64,000 nucleotides of DNA. Origin: Pseudomonas helmanticensis (GTDB taxonomy: Bacteria; Pseudomonadota; Gammaproteobacteria; Pseudomonadales; Pseudomonadaceae). The stretch covers positions 2,666,001 to 2,730,000 of the forward strand of contig NZ_FXUY01000001.1 of NCBI RefSeq assembly GCF_900182985.1, read 5' to 3'. Of this stretch, positions 34,013-42,354 are shown one piece after another (position 1 is the stretch's first letter; each line of letters opens with the position of its first letter). The notes under the pieces were generated by a model. The model was given only the letters and a program-made list of their open reading frames with translations, made no database searches and was not told where the DNA came from. The translations under genes and the position numbers were made by a program.

Positions 34013-35191
34013 ATGTTGCTCAACCTGTTCAATGAAATGCGTGCAGCCAAGGTGCCGGTGTCGGTGCGCGAGCTGCTCGACCTGATCAACGCGCTGAAAC
34101 AGCGCGTGACCTTCGCCGACATGGACGAGTTCTACTACTTGTCGCGGGCGATTCTGGTGAAGGACGAACGCCATTTCGACAAGTTCGACCGCGCGTTCGG
34201 TGCCTACTTCAATGGCCTCGAAAAGCTCGACGATCACTTGCAGGCACTGATTCCCGAAGACTGGCTGCGCAAGGAATTCGAGCGCTCGCTGAGCGACGAA
34301 GAGCGCGCGCAAATCCAGTCCCTCGGCGGTCTCGACAAACTGATCGAAGAGTTCAAGAAGCGTCTGGAAGAACAGAAGGAACGTCACGCCGGCGGCAACA
34401 AATGGATCGGTACTGGCGGCACCAGCCCGTTCGGTTCTGGTGGTTTCAACCCGGAAGGCATTCGGGTTGGCGATGCCGGAAAACGTCAGGGCAAAGCGGT
34501 GAAAGTCTGGGATCAGCGCGAGTACAAGAACCTCGACGATTCGGTGGAACTGGGCACGCGCAACATCAAGGTTGCGCTGCGTCGCCTGCGCAAATTCGCT
34601 CGCCAGGGCGCGGCGGAAGAACTCGACATCGACGGCACCATCGACCACACCGCGCGCGACGCCGGCTTGCTGAATATCCAGATGCGCCCGGAGCGGCGCA
34701 ATACGGTGAAGCTGTTGTTGCTGTTCGACATCGGCGGTTCGATGGACGCGCACGTGAAGATCTGCGAGGAGCTGTTCTCGGCCTGCAAGACCGAGTTCAA
34801 GCATCTGGAGTACTTCTACTTCCACAACTTCGTTTACGAATCGGTGTGGAAGAACAACATGCGCCGCACCTCCGAGCGCACTTCGACCCAGGATCTGCTG
34901 CACAAATACGGTGCCGACTATAAGGTGATTTTCATTGGTGATGCCGCCATGGCGCCGTATGAAATCACCCAGGCCGGCGGCAGCGTCGAGCACTGGAACG
35001 AAGAACCGGGTTATGTGTGGATGCAGCGTTTCATGGAGAAGTACAAGAAACTCATCTGGATCAACCCGTATCCGAAAGATACCTGGGGGTATACCTCGTC
35101 GACCAATATCGTGCGGGACTTGATCGAGGATCAGATGTATCCATTGACGTTGCGCGGGCTTGAGGAAGGGATGCGGTTTTTGTCCAAGTGA
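34013..35191 (+). CDS. VWA-domain protein of the CoxE/COG3825 type
   Basis: 392 residues. The N-terminal part (to ~230) is helical; the C-terminal half is a von Willebrand factor A domain whose metal-site loop reads FDIGGSMDAH near residue 239, the DxGxS form typical of this family rather than the classic DxSxS. A Gly/Ser-rich linker (GTGGTSPFGSGGFNPEG) separates the parts. No signal peptide. Partner of the preceding MoxR ATPase, with which it presumably forms a complex. A family C repeat follows the stop by about 7 bases. Confidence 0.88.
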   Translation: MLLNLFNEMRAAKVPVSVRELLDLINALKQRVTFADMDEFYYLSRAILVKDERHFDKFDRAFGAYFNGLEKLDDHLQALIPEDWLRKEFERSLSDEERAQIQSLGGLDKLIEEFKKRLEEQKERHAGGNKWIGTGGTSPFGSGGFNPEGIRVGDAGKRQGKAVKVWDQREYKNLDDSVELGTRNIKVALRRLRKFARQGAAEELDIDGTIDHTARDAGLLNIQMRPERRNTVKLLLLFDIGGSMDAHVKICEELFSACKTEFKHLEYFYFHNFVYESVWKNNMRRTSERTSTQDLLHKYGADYKVIFIGDAAMAPYEITQAGGSVEHWNEEPGYVWMQRFMEKYKKLIWINPYPKDTWGYTSSTNIVRDLIEDQMYPLTLRGLEEGMRFLSK

Positions 35192-35197
35192 CGACCA

Positions 35198-35300
35198 GAT
35201 TGTTCCCAGGCTCTGCGTGGGAATGCATCCAGTGACGCTCTGCGTCACAGGGACGCGGAGCGTCCCTGGCGGCATTCCCACGCGGAGCATGGGGACGATC
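35198..35300. repeat. Palindromic repeat, family C (partly decayed)
   Basis: Outer arms GATTGTTCCCAGGCTCTGCG and complementary CGCGGAGCATGGGGACGATC with several mismatches; inner GTGACGCTCTGCGTCAC and GGACGCGGAGCGTCC intact. Confidence 0.88.
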
Positions 35301-35311
35301 AAAATTCACGT

Positions 35312-35350
35312 TCCCCTGTAGGAGCTGCCGCAGGCTGCGATCTTTTGATC
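35312..35350. repeat. Single REP arm, family A
   Basis: CCCCTGTAGGAGCTGCCGCA followed by GGCTGCGATCTTTTGATC; no inverted partner. It abuts the pxpC stop codon. Confidence 0.88.
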
Positions 35351-35351
35351 C

Positions 35352-36269
35352 TCAACCCAATCGCCGCAAATACTCGACATGCTCACGGTGCGCGACATCT
35401 TGCACCACCGGCCGCAACCACACCTTTGCCCCCGGCAGACACTGCGCCAACCGCGCCAACGCCAACGGCGTCAAAGCGCCCAACCGTGGATACCCGCCAA
35501 TCGTCTGCCGATCATTGAGCAACACAATCGGCTGCCCATCCGGCGGCACCTGCACCGCGCCCAAGGGAATCCCCTCGGAAATCATCGGCTGTCCCTGATA
35601 CTGCAAAGCCTTGCCCAGCAGACGAATGCCCATGCGATCGGCGCGGCTGTCGAGCGTCCAGGCACTGTTGAACACGTCAAACAGACTCTGCCCGCTGAAC
35701 TGGCCAATCTGTGCGCCGAGCACCAGATCCAGCGGCGCAGTCGATTGCAAGTCCGGCCGTAGCGCCAGCGGCACTTCGCGAACCCACAGCGATTCCCCGT
35801 GATAACTCAACGCCGATCCCTTGGCCAACGACAAGCCCATGCCATCCAGACCGCCGAGCTCTTCGCGCACCACCGTGGCACTGCTGCCCAATACCTTCGG
35901 CGCCGCAAAACCACCGGGCGCCGCCAGATACGCCCGAGCGCCGAGCAGCGGCTGGGTAAATCGCAACGTCTGCCCTTTGCCCAACTTGAAACTGCGCCAC
36001 GGCGCCAGCGGCTGACCATCAATCTGTGCGCCCAGATCAGCACCGGCCAGCGCCAGCAAACAATCTTCTTCAGCCAGCACGGTAAAACCGCCGAGGGTGA
36101 TTTCGATCACTGCCACATCCAGTCCATTGCCCAGCAGCCAGTTGGCCCAGCTCATCGAGCACCAATCCGCCGCACCGCCCTGGGTCACGCCCAGATGCCG
36201 CACGCCAAATCGCCCGGCGTCCTGCAACAGGCACAGCGGCGTACTCGCCTCAATCGTCAGTCGGCTCAT
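35352..36269 (-). CDS. pxpC: 5-oxoprolinase subunit C (biotin-dependent carboxyltransferase family)
   Basis: 305 residues matching the KipA/PxpC family: N-terminal LCLLQDAGRFGVRHLGVTQGGAAD (family signature), then SSATVVREELGG and RADRMGIRLLG, ending ATP-grasp-independent carboxyltransferase-like fold. With PxpA and PxpB it forms the bacterial ATP-dependent 5-oxoprolinase that opens pyroglutamate to glutamate. Its ATG overlaps the pxpB stop (ATGA). Last gene of a four-gene leftward series. Confidence 0.93.
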   Translation of the reverse strand: MSRLTIEASTPLCLLQDAGRFGVRHLGVTQGGAADWCSMSWANWLLGNGLDVAVIEITLGGFTVLAEEDCLLALAGADLGAQIDGQPLAPWRSFKLGKGQTLRFTQPLLGARAYLAAPGGFAAPKVLGSSATVVREELGGLDGMGLSLAKGSALSYHGESLWVREVPLALRPDLQSTAPLDLVLGAQIGQFSGQSLFDVFNSAWTLDSRADRMGIRLLGKALQYQGQPMISEGIPLGAVQVPPDGQPIVLLNDRQTIGGYPRLGALTPLALARLAQCLPGAKVWLRPVVQDVAHREHVEYLRRLG

Positions 36270-36970
36270 GCCTGCGCCTCCAATGGCGTGTCATCGCCGC
36301 CCAGTCGGATGAATTCGGCGTGGCTCACCGCTTCGAAACGCACGGTGTCGCCGGGTTGCATCAGACTGTAGCCGTCACGATGGCGGTCGAACAGCTTCGC
36401 CGGCGTGCGACCGATCAGGTTCCAGCCACCGGGCGAGACCACGGGATAGGCAGCCGTTTGCCGCTCAGCAATTCCGACGCTGCCGGCGGCGACTTTCTTG
36501 CGCGGCGTGTTCAAACGTGGCGCCGCGAGAATTTCTTCGACCAACCCCATAAAGGCAAAACCCGGCGCAAAACCGAGGGCGAATACCTGATATTCGCGGC
36601 CACTGTGGCGCCGAATCACCTCCTCCACCGCCAGCCCGCTGCGCTCGGCAAGCAAGCTCAGCTCCGGGCCGACGCTCAAGTCATACCAGACCGGCACCAC
36701 GTGGCATTGCCCAGCGTTGCGCGCATTCGGCGACAGATCGATCAGCGCCTCAGCGATCAATTCACGCGCCTGGTTCGGGCTTAAAACCGTCAGATCGTAA
36801 TGCACCATCAGCGTCGTATACGACGGCACCAGATCGATCAATTGCTCGCCGAATACCGCACGCAAACGCTCATTGGCGGCGAGCATCCACGGCATGTTGG
36901 CCTCAGCGATTTCGTCGAACAGGCGCAGCATCAGGCAATCCAGTGCCACCACTTCAATCCTTGGGTTCAT
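36266..36970 (-). CDS. pxpB: 5-oxoprolinase subunit B (KipI-like)
   Basis: 234 residues of the KipI/PxpB family: [16 protein letters not shown] near residue 50, [18 protein letters not shown], and the signature [15 protein letters not shown] followed by [21 protein letters not shown] and [11 protein letters not shown]. In Bacillus the homologue also inhibits a sporulation kinase, but the pxpABC context fixes its role here in 5-oxoproline hydrolysis. Overlaps both neighbours by four bases, indicating translational coupling. Confidence 0.93.
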   Translation of the reverse strand: MNPRIEVVALDCLMLRLFDEIAEANMPWMLAANERLRAVFGEQLIDLVPSYTTLMVHYDLTVLSPNQARELIAEALIDLSPNARNAGQCHVVPVWYDLSVGPELSLLAERSGLAVEEVIRRHSGREYQVFALGFAPGFAFMGLVEEILAAPRLNTPRKKVAAGSVGIAERQTAAYPVVSPGGWNLIGRTPAKLFDRHRDGYSLMQPGDTVRFEAVSHAEFIRLGGDDTPLEAQA

Positions 36971-37719
36971 TGTGCATCCTGCTGATTCAAGGCCTCGCGA
37001 ATACGCTGCACGGCGGCCACCGAACTGGCGTTGTCGCCGTGCACGCAGAGAGTGTTGGCGTGCAGGCGCAAGACGCTGCCGTCGTTGGCGGTGAGATTGT
37101 CGCCACGGGCAATGGTCAGCGCTTGCTCGATGATTTTTTCCGGCTCGTGATGCACCGCGCCGGGCAGTTGCCGCGAAACCAGTTTGCCAGCGCTGTCGTA
37201 CGCGCGGTCAGCGAAGGCTTCGAACAACAGCGTTACGCCGTACTCATCGCCGATTTGTTGCGCGGCAGAATTATCGCGAGTGGCCATCAACATCAGCGGC
37301 AGACTTCGATCGTAAGCCGCTACGGCCTGAATCACCGCACGCAGTTGCGCCGGGTTGGCCATCATGTCGTTGTACATCGCGCCGTGAGGTTTGACGTAAC
37401 TGACTCGACCGCCCTGCGCCTTGCAAATGCCGTCGAGGGCGCCGATCTGATAATGCAGGATGTCTTGCAGCTCTTGCGCCGAATACGCCATGGAGCGGCG
37501 GCCGAAGCCGACCAGATCCTGATAGGCCGGATGCGCGCCGATCTGCACGCCGTGGCTCAGCGCCAGGCTGACGGTCTTGCGCATGATGCTCGGGTCGCCG
37601 GCATGGAAGCCGCAGGCGACATTGGCGCAATCGATGAAGGGCATGACCTCGGCATCCAGACCCATGGTCCAGCTGCCGAAACTCTCGCCAATGTCGCAAT
37701 TCAATAGCAGGCGGCTCAC
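36967..37719 (-). CDS. pxpA: 5-oxoprolinase subunit A (LamB/YcsF family)
   Basis: 250 residues from the GTG at 37719, which has AGGAG eight bases upstream; the GTG three codons earlier is too close to that site. Signatures of the LamB/YcsF family: [11 protein letters not shown] at the start, [36 protein letters not shown] and EAFADRAY. This is the deacetylase-like beta/alpha-barrel subunit of 5-oxoprolinase. First gene of the pxp trio; the MFS carrier gene lies 61 bases upstream in the same direction. Confidence 0.94.
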   Translation of the reverse strand: MSRLLLNCDIGESFGSWTMGLDAEVMPFIDCANVACGFHAGDPSIMRKTVSLALSHGVQIGAHPAYQDLVGFGRRSMAYSAQELQDILHYQIGALDGICKAQGGRVSYVKPHGAMYNDMMANPAQLRAVIQAVAAYDRSLPLMLMATRDNSAAQQIGDEYGVTLLFEAFADRAYDSAGKLVSRQLPGAVHHEPEKIIEQALTIARGDNLTANDGSVLRLHANTLCVHGDNASSVAAVQRIREALNQQDAQ

Positions 37720-37780
37720 GGTGAACACTCCTGTAGGGCTTGTCTTTTTATCTGTAGGAATTCGTTTCGCAGGTTATCAG

Positions 37781-39067
37781 TTACTGCGCATCGAGTTGCT
37801 TGCCACGGGTTTCCGGCAGGCTCAAGGCCGCGATAATCACCACGCCGTAAGACACCGCCGCAAACGCGCCAATGCCGACGCTCAACGGTACTTTCTGGCT
37901 AAGCAGGCCGATCAGCAGCGGAAACAATGCCGCCAGCGCCCGACCGATGTTGTAGCAAAAGCCCTGCCCCGAACCACGAATGCGTGTAGGAAACAGCTCA
38001 GTCAGAAACGCGCCCATGCCGCTGAAAATCCCCGAAGCAAAGAAGCCCAGCGGGAAGCCCAGCCAGAGCATCACGCCGTTGCTGACCGGCAATTGCGTGT
38101 AGAGCAGAACGATGGTGAACGAGCCGACCGCGAACAGGATGAAGTTCTTTTTCCGGCCGAGCAGATCGGTCAGATAGGCGCTGATCACATAGCCGACGTA
38201 AGAACCGACGATCACCATCGCCAGATACCCGCCGGTGCCGAGCACGCTCAAGCCGCGCTCATTTTTGAGGAAGGTCGGTAGCCACGAGGTAATCGCGTAA
38301 TAACCGCCCAGCGCGCCGGTGGTCAGCAGCGAAGCGCGGAACGTGGTGAAGAGCATGCCGGGCGCAAAGATCTCGTAGAACTTCGACTGATTCTCTGGCG
38401 TTTGCCGGGCCTTGGCCTCGCGATAGATCTCCGGGTCCTTGACCAGTCGACGCACGAAAATCACGAAAATTGCCGGCACGATGCCGAGAATGAACAGCGC
38501 GCGCCAGGCGTCTTCTGGTGGCAACACCGAGAACAGCAGCGCGTACAGAATCGCCGTCAGCCCCCAGCCCAGCGCCCAACCGGATTGCACCATGCCCACC
38601 GCTTTGCCGCGATCCTGGGCGCGGATCACCTCGCCAATCAGCACCGCGCCGGCCGTCCATTCGCCGCCGAAACCGAAGCCCATCAAGGTGCGGGCGATCA
38701 GCAATTGTTCGTAGTTCTGCGCGAAGCCACAGAGGAAGGTGAAGAAGGCGAACCACAGCACGGTCAGTTGCAGGGTGCGCACGCGGCCGATGCGATCGGA
38801 AAGAATCCCGGCGACCCAACCGCCAATCGCCGAAGCAATCAAGGTGCTGGTGTGAATCAGCCCGGCCTCGCCGGTGGTGATGCCCCACATCGCAATCAGC
38901 GTCGGCACGACGAAGCTGAGCATCTGCGTATCCATGCCATCCAGCCCGTAGCCGATCTTGCAGCTCCAGAACGTGCGGCGCTCCTGCTGGTTGATGTTGC
39001 GATACCAGTCGAACGGCCCGGGACGCGCCGTTACCGTGGATGCTTTTAGGGTGTCGGGAGCACTCAT
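37781..39067 (-). CDS. MFS transporter, probable 5-oxoproline or organic-acid carrier
   Basis: 428 residues, twelve predicted membrane helices. MFS motif A is seen in GILSDRIGRVRTLQ between helices 2 and 3 and its repeat DLLGRKKNF in the second half; FGFGGEWTAGAVLIGE marks the aromatic-acid/sugar-acid H+ symporter-like group. Being first in line with pxpABC and divergent from a LysR gene, it is most simply the uptake system for 5-oxoproline; this is contextual inference, not motif-based. No good alternative start. Confidence 0.85.
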   Translation of the reverse strand: MSAPDTLKASTVTARPGPFDWYRNINQQERRTFWSCKIGYGLDGMDTQMLSFVVPTLIAMWGITTGEAGLIHTSTLIASAIGGWVAGILSDRIGRVRTLQLTVLWFAFFTFLCGFAQNYEQLLIARTLMGFGFGGEWTAGAVLIGEVIRAQDRGKAVGMVQSGWALGWGLTAILYALLFSVLPPEDAWRALFILGIVPAIFVIFVRRLVKDPEIYREAKARQTPENQSKFYEIFAPGMLFTTFRASLLTTGALGGYYAITSWLPTFLKNERGLSVLGTGGYLAMVIVGSYVGYVISAYLTDLLGRKKNFILFAVGSFTIVLLYTQLPVSNGVMLWLGFPLGFFASGIFSGMGAFLTELFPTRIRGSGQGFCYNIGRALAALFPLLIGLLSQKVPLSVGIGAFAAVSYGVVIIAALSLPETRGKQLDAQ

Positions 39068-39226
39068 GGCTTATCTCCGCAGGTTTTTTATTGGTCTTGT
39101 TCGTAGCCCCGACGACGCCTATCGTGGGAACCGCATGCGCCGATTTTTCGTCGCAGCACCCTCTCGCGTCCAACGAATAAAAACCCGCCTTAGGCATAAG
39201 AAAAATTTGTCAGCCGAGCCTTGCCC

Positions 39227-40141
39227 ATGAACCTGAAGTTTCTCGAGACCTTTGTCTGGGTCGCCCGCCTGAAGAGTTTTCGCCTCACCGCCGACAAGCT
39301 GTTCACCACTCAGGCGTCGATTTCCAGCCGCATTGCGGTACTGGAAGGCGAACTGGGGGTGAAGCTGTTTCTGCGCGATTCACGCGGTGTCAGTCTGACG
39401 CCGGAAGGTTTGAAGGTGCTGGAATATGCCGAGCAGATGCTCGACACCATGTCGGCGCTGAGGCAGTCGATCGAGACCCGCTCAAGCAAGGTCGGCCGGG
39501 TGCGCATCGGTGTAATGGACACAGTGATCCACACCTGGCTGAGCCCGCTGGTGGCGCAGATGACCGATCTGTATCCACGGGTGGAAATCGAGTTGGTGGC
39601 GGATACCTCGCTGAACCTCTGCGATCAGCTGCAAAAAGGTTTTCTCGACCTGATCCTGCAAACCGACCTGGTGCGTCATGAAAGTGTGCGCAGCCTGGAG
39701 CTGGCCAGCCATCCGCTGGGCTGGATTGTCGCCAGCAATTCGATCTACAACCGCGACTACGCCGACCTCGCTGAACTGGCGCAGGAGCGAATCATCACTT
39801 ACTCGAAAAACTCCCGGCCGCATCAGGATCTTCTCGCATTGATGCAGGCGAACGGCGTAATGGCGCCGCGCTTGAATTGCGTGAATTCGGTGTCGGCGAT
39901 TACTCGGCTGTTGCGCGATGGCTTCGGGGTTGGCGTGCTACCGCCGGTGCTGGTGGCTGAAGAGCTGGCGCGGGGCGAATTGACCTTGTTGGCGATTGAT
40001 CAACGGCCACCGAATTTGCAGGTGGTGGTGTCGTGGCGGGTGGGGGTGGAGTGGGTCGAGGAGATTGTGACGTTGTGTCAGCAGGTGTTGGCGGGGTATG
40101 CGCAGAAGGTCGGTGATGGGTATGTGGTTTTGAACCCCTGA
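39227..40141 (+). CDS. LysR-family regulator divergent from the pxp operon
   Basis: 304 residues from the ATG at 39227 (a TTG two codons earlier is possible). N-terminal winged HTH (RLTADKLFTTQASISSRIAVLEGELGVKLFLRD) and C-terminal effector-binding domain (VGRVRIGVMDTVIHTWLSPLV). It is transcribed away from the MFS-pxpABC series with about 160 bases between starts, the arrangement typical of a LysR activator and its target. The inducer is presumably 5-oxoproline or a related compound (inference). Confidence 0.9.
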   Translation: MNLKFLETFVWVARLKSFRLTADKLFTTQASISSRIAVLEGELGVKLFLRDSRGVSLTPEGLKVLEYAEQMLDTMSALRQSIETRSSKVGRVRIGVMDTVIHTWLSPLVAQMTDLYPRVEIELVADTSLNLCDQLQKGFLDLILQTDLVRHESVRSLELASHPLGWIVASNSIYNRDYADLAELAQERIITYSKNSRPHQDLLALMQANGVMAPRLNCVNSVSAITRLLRDGFGVGVLPPVLVAEELARGELTLLAIDQRPPNLQVVVSWRVGVEWVEEIVTLCQQVLAGYAQKVGDGYVVLNP

Positions 40142-40143
40142 AC

Positions 40144-40284
40144 AGCAAAAGATCGCAGCCTTCGGCAGCTCCTACATGATCGTTCCCACGCTCCGCGTGG
40201 GAATGCCTCAATGGACGCTCCGCGTCCGCTTTGGGACGCGGAGCGTCCCGGGCTGCATTCCCACGCAGAGCGTGGGAACGATCA
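40144..40284. repeat. REP arm (family A) fused to a family C repeat
   Basis: 40144-40177 is a single family A arm (AGCAAAAGATCGCAGCCTTC, GGCAGCTCCTACA); 40178-40284 is a complete family C element (GATCGTTCCCACGCTCCGCG ... CGCAGAGCGTGGGAACGATC). Together they fill the whole gap between two convergent genes. Confidence 0.9.
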
Positions 40285-40827
40285 TCAGAGGCCGCGCACG
40301 TCGCGGTCTTCGATCGGCCGGCTCTGACGCAGGCGCTTGCCGCCCAGCACCACCCAGTCGATCAGGCGGAACAGGCATTCAATCCCGAACGACAGCAGCA
40401 AAGCGCCGCTCATGCCCCAGATCATCGCTTCCGGGGTCAGCAGAATCTGATAGCTGTAACCGTTCCAGGTTTCCTTGCGAATATCCGGATCCGCCGCCAG
40501 CACCACTTGCAGGAAGCGGATGTACCACGGCCCTTGCATCGCCTGGAACTGTTTATCCAGCGCAGTCTGCCGATTGAGCAACGTGCTCAGGCTGTCGGCA
40601 TCGCTGCGAAAAACCGGGTCTTCGCTGGCGCGGTAATGCGCGACCAGCGCCTGGATATCGCCCTTGAAAAACTGCTCGGCAGTGCCCTGGAAGCCGCGCA
40701 GGCCGGTTTGCGCTTCGATCAGGTGCGCCTCGACGCGTTTCGCGTAATCGTTGATGAACCCCGGCACCTGGACACCGATCAACAGGCCCGCCGCAAACAA
40801 CACCAGCCGTAGGTAACTGAGCAACAT
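40285..40827 (-). CDS. DUF2937 family membrane protein
   Basis: 180 residues from the ATG with AAGGA nine bases upstream. N-terminal hydrophobic segment (LSYLRLVLFAAGLLIGVQVPGFI) and C-terminal one (TPEAMIWGMSGALLLSFGIECLF) enclose a helical, probably periplasmic, domain. This is the DUF2937 pattern; function unknown. Third gene of a leftward operon: the amidotransferase stop is 12 bases upstream. Its own stop codon touches the family C repeat. Confidence 0.82.
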   Translation of the reverse strand: MLLSYLRLVLFAAGLLIGVQVPGFINDYAKRVEAHLIEAQTGLRGFQGTAEQFFKGDIQALVAHYRASEDPVFRSDADSLSTLLNRQTALDKQFQAMQGPWYIRFLQVVLAADPDIRKETWNGYSYQILLTPEAMIWGMSGALLLSFGIECLFRLIDWVVLGGKRLRQSRPIEDRDVRGL

Positions 40828-40839
40828 GGGGTGCAATCC

Positions 40840-41616
40840 TTATTCGGTCTTGCCAAGGCTTACGCATTCGCCGCGTCGCCACAGGCTCCATTGGCCCGGT
40901 TCGTAGCGGGTCCAGGTTTCGTTTTCGGTCAAAGGCTCGGTGGCGATCACCGTCACCACGTCGTTGGGCGTGGTTTCGGCCTGGAAATCGACGATCACGT
41001 CGACGTCCTTGAGCCGCGCCGGGCCGAACGGTGCGCGCCGGGTGATCTGTGCGAGTTTGGTCGAGCAATAGCAGAACAGCCAGTCGCCGTCGCTGAGCAG
41101 GCAGTTGAACACGCCTTTGCTGCGGTATTCGGCGCACGCGGCCACCAGATCCGGCAGCAGCTCTTCTATATCGACCGGCTCCGGAAAAGCTGCACGCACG
41201 CGGTTGAGCAAATCGCAGAACGCCGCTTCGCTGTCGGTATCGCCGACCGGGCGGTAGAAACTCTTGATCGGGGTGAAATCGGCGAGTTGGCCATTGTGCG
41301 CAAAACACCAGTTGCGCCCCCACAGCTCGCGGACGAACGGGTGGGTGTTGGACAGGCAGACTTTGCCGACGTTGGCCTGGCGGATGTGGCCGATGACCAC
41401 TTCGCTCTTGATCGGATAACGCTGCACCAGGTTGGCCACTTCCGACTCGCTGCTCGCCGCCGGGTCCTGAAACAGACGCAAGCCACGGCCTTCATAGAAG
41501 GCGATGCCCCAGCCGTCACGGTGCGGGCCGGTGCGGCCGCCGCGCTGCATCAGGCCGGTGAAGCTGAACACGATATCGGTCGGCACGTTGGCACTCATGC
41601 CCAGTAATTCACACAT
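40840..41616 (-). CDS. Class II glutamine amidotransferase (YafJ family)
   Basis: 258 residues beginning MCELLGM, so Cys2 becomes the N-terminal nucleophile after Met removal, as in Ntn-type amidotransferases. Other active-site segments: [27 protein letters not shown] and [10 protein letters not shown] with the oxyanion Asn/Gly. There is no synthetase domain, so the ammonia acceptor is unknown; this is the stand-alone YafJ-like form. Middle gene of a three-gene leftward operon with spacings of 15 and 12 bases. Confidence 0.9.
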   Translation of the reverse strand: MCELLGMSANVPTDIVFSFTGLMQRGGRTGPHRDGWGIAFYEGRGLRLFQDPAASSESEVANLVQRYPIKSEVVIGHIRQANVGKVCLSNTHPFVRELWGRNWCFAHNGQLADFTPIKSFYRPVGDTDSEAAFCDLLNRVRAAFPEPVDIEELLPDLVAACAEYRSKGVFNCLLSDGDWLFCYCSTKLAQITRRAPFGPARLKDVDVIVDFQAETTPNDVVTVIATEPLTENETWTRYEPGQWSLWRRGECVSLGKTE

Positions 41617-41631
41617 GTGCGGACTCTCGGG

Positions 41632-42120
41632 TTACAGGCGCGGCTCGACCCGCATGCGCTGCGGGTTATTCGGCAAAGGTGGGCGGCCGTAACGGTCATC
41701 CCCGGCACCGCCGAACGGTTGATCGTCGTCGCGGTCATCGGCGCGGGCCGCAGCCTTGGCGGATTCAGCCTGTTCGCGGCGCGCTTTGGAGGCCCGTTCG
41801 ATCGGGAAACGGATCAGCACGAAGATCAGGTAAAGACCGAAAGCGATCATGCTGTACATGAACAGATCGGAAATCGCCCGCCAGGCGTTGTTGCCGACCT
41901 TGAAGGCCAGATCCAGCGCGGTAATGGCGATGGACGGTGCAACCTTGGCTTTCACCGGGTCAATGATGGTCGGGCTGAACAGCAACACCGCCATCAGCAC
42001 GCGCAGCGGTTCGCGCAGCCAGCGCCACATCCAGGTAGTCAGGCGCATCCATACCAACAGGCAGCCCACAGCGGCAAAGGCGTAGAGGCCCCAGGCGATC
42101 AGATAGTCGTTCTCGGTCAT
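41632..42120 (-). CDS. Membrane protein, function unknown
   Basis: 162 residues from the ATG at 42120 (an ATG three codons upstream is equally possible; neither has a clear ribosome site). Three or four hydrophobic segments: YLIAWGLYAFAAVGCLLVWM, LRVLMAVLLFSPTII and DLFMYSMIAFGLYLIFVLI. The C-terminal ~45 residues are charged and proline-rich (RREQAESAKAAARADDRDDD, PPLPNNPQR), cytosolic by the positive-inside rule. Conserved in pseudomonads ahead of the YafJ-like gene, function unrecognised. Leads the three-gene operon. Confidence 0.75.
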   Translation of the reverse strand: MTENDYLIAWGLYAFAAVGCLLVWMRLTTWMWRWLREPLRVLMAVLLFSPTIIDPVKAKVAPSIAITALDLAFKVGNNAWRAISDLFMYSMIAFGLYLIFVLIRFPIERASKARREQAESAKAAARADDRDDDQPFGGAGDDRYGRPPLPNNPQRMRVEPRL

Positions 42121-42199
42121 GGTGTCCATGGCAAGGCAGGCAAAGAGGCGCTTATAGTAACGACTTTTCGCCCGCCAGGCTTGTCCCAATAGACACACG

Positions 42200-42295
42200 A
42201 CCTGTAGGAGTGAGCCTGCTCGCGATGACGGACAGCCTGACAACATTGATGTTGAATGTGCCGGCCTTATCGCGAGCAGGCTCACTCCTACAGGG
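42200..42295. repeat. Palindromic repeat, family B
   Basis: Arms CTGTAGGAGTGAGCCTGCTC and the complement GAGCAGGCTCACTCCTACAG, spacer about 45 bases. It lies between divergent genes, in the leader region of ptrB. Confidence 0.92.
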
Positions 42296-42354
42296 TCTGC
42301 GACGGTTTCAAAAGCTGCGAAAACCCTATTCCGTAATTTGTCCGAGAGCCATTC

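Noticed and set aside
33134..35302. A 722-codon leftward open frame opposite the MoxR and VWA genes
   Set aside because: It is the antisense shadow of two clearly identified genes in high-GC DNA, with no motif, signal or ribosome site of its own. Similar long antisense frames opposite the porin, ptrB, hrpA, the FabH-like gene and the helicase were rejected for the same reason.
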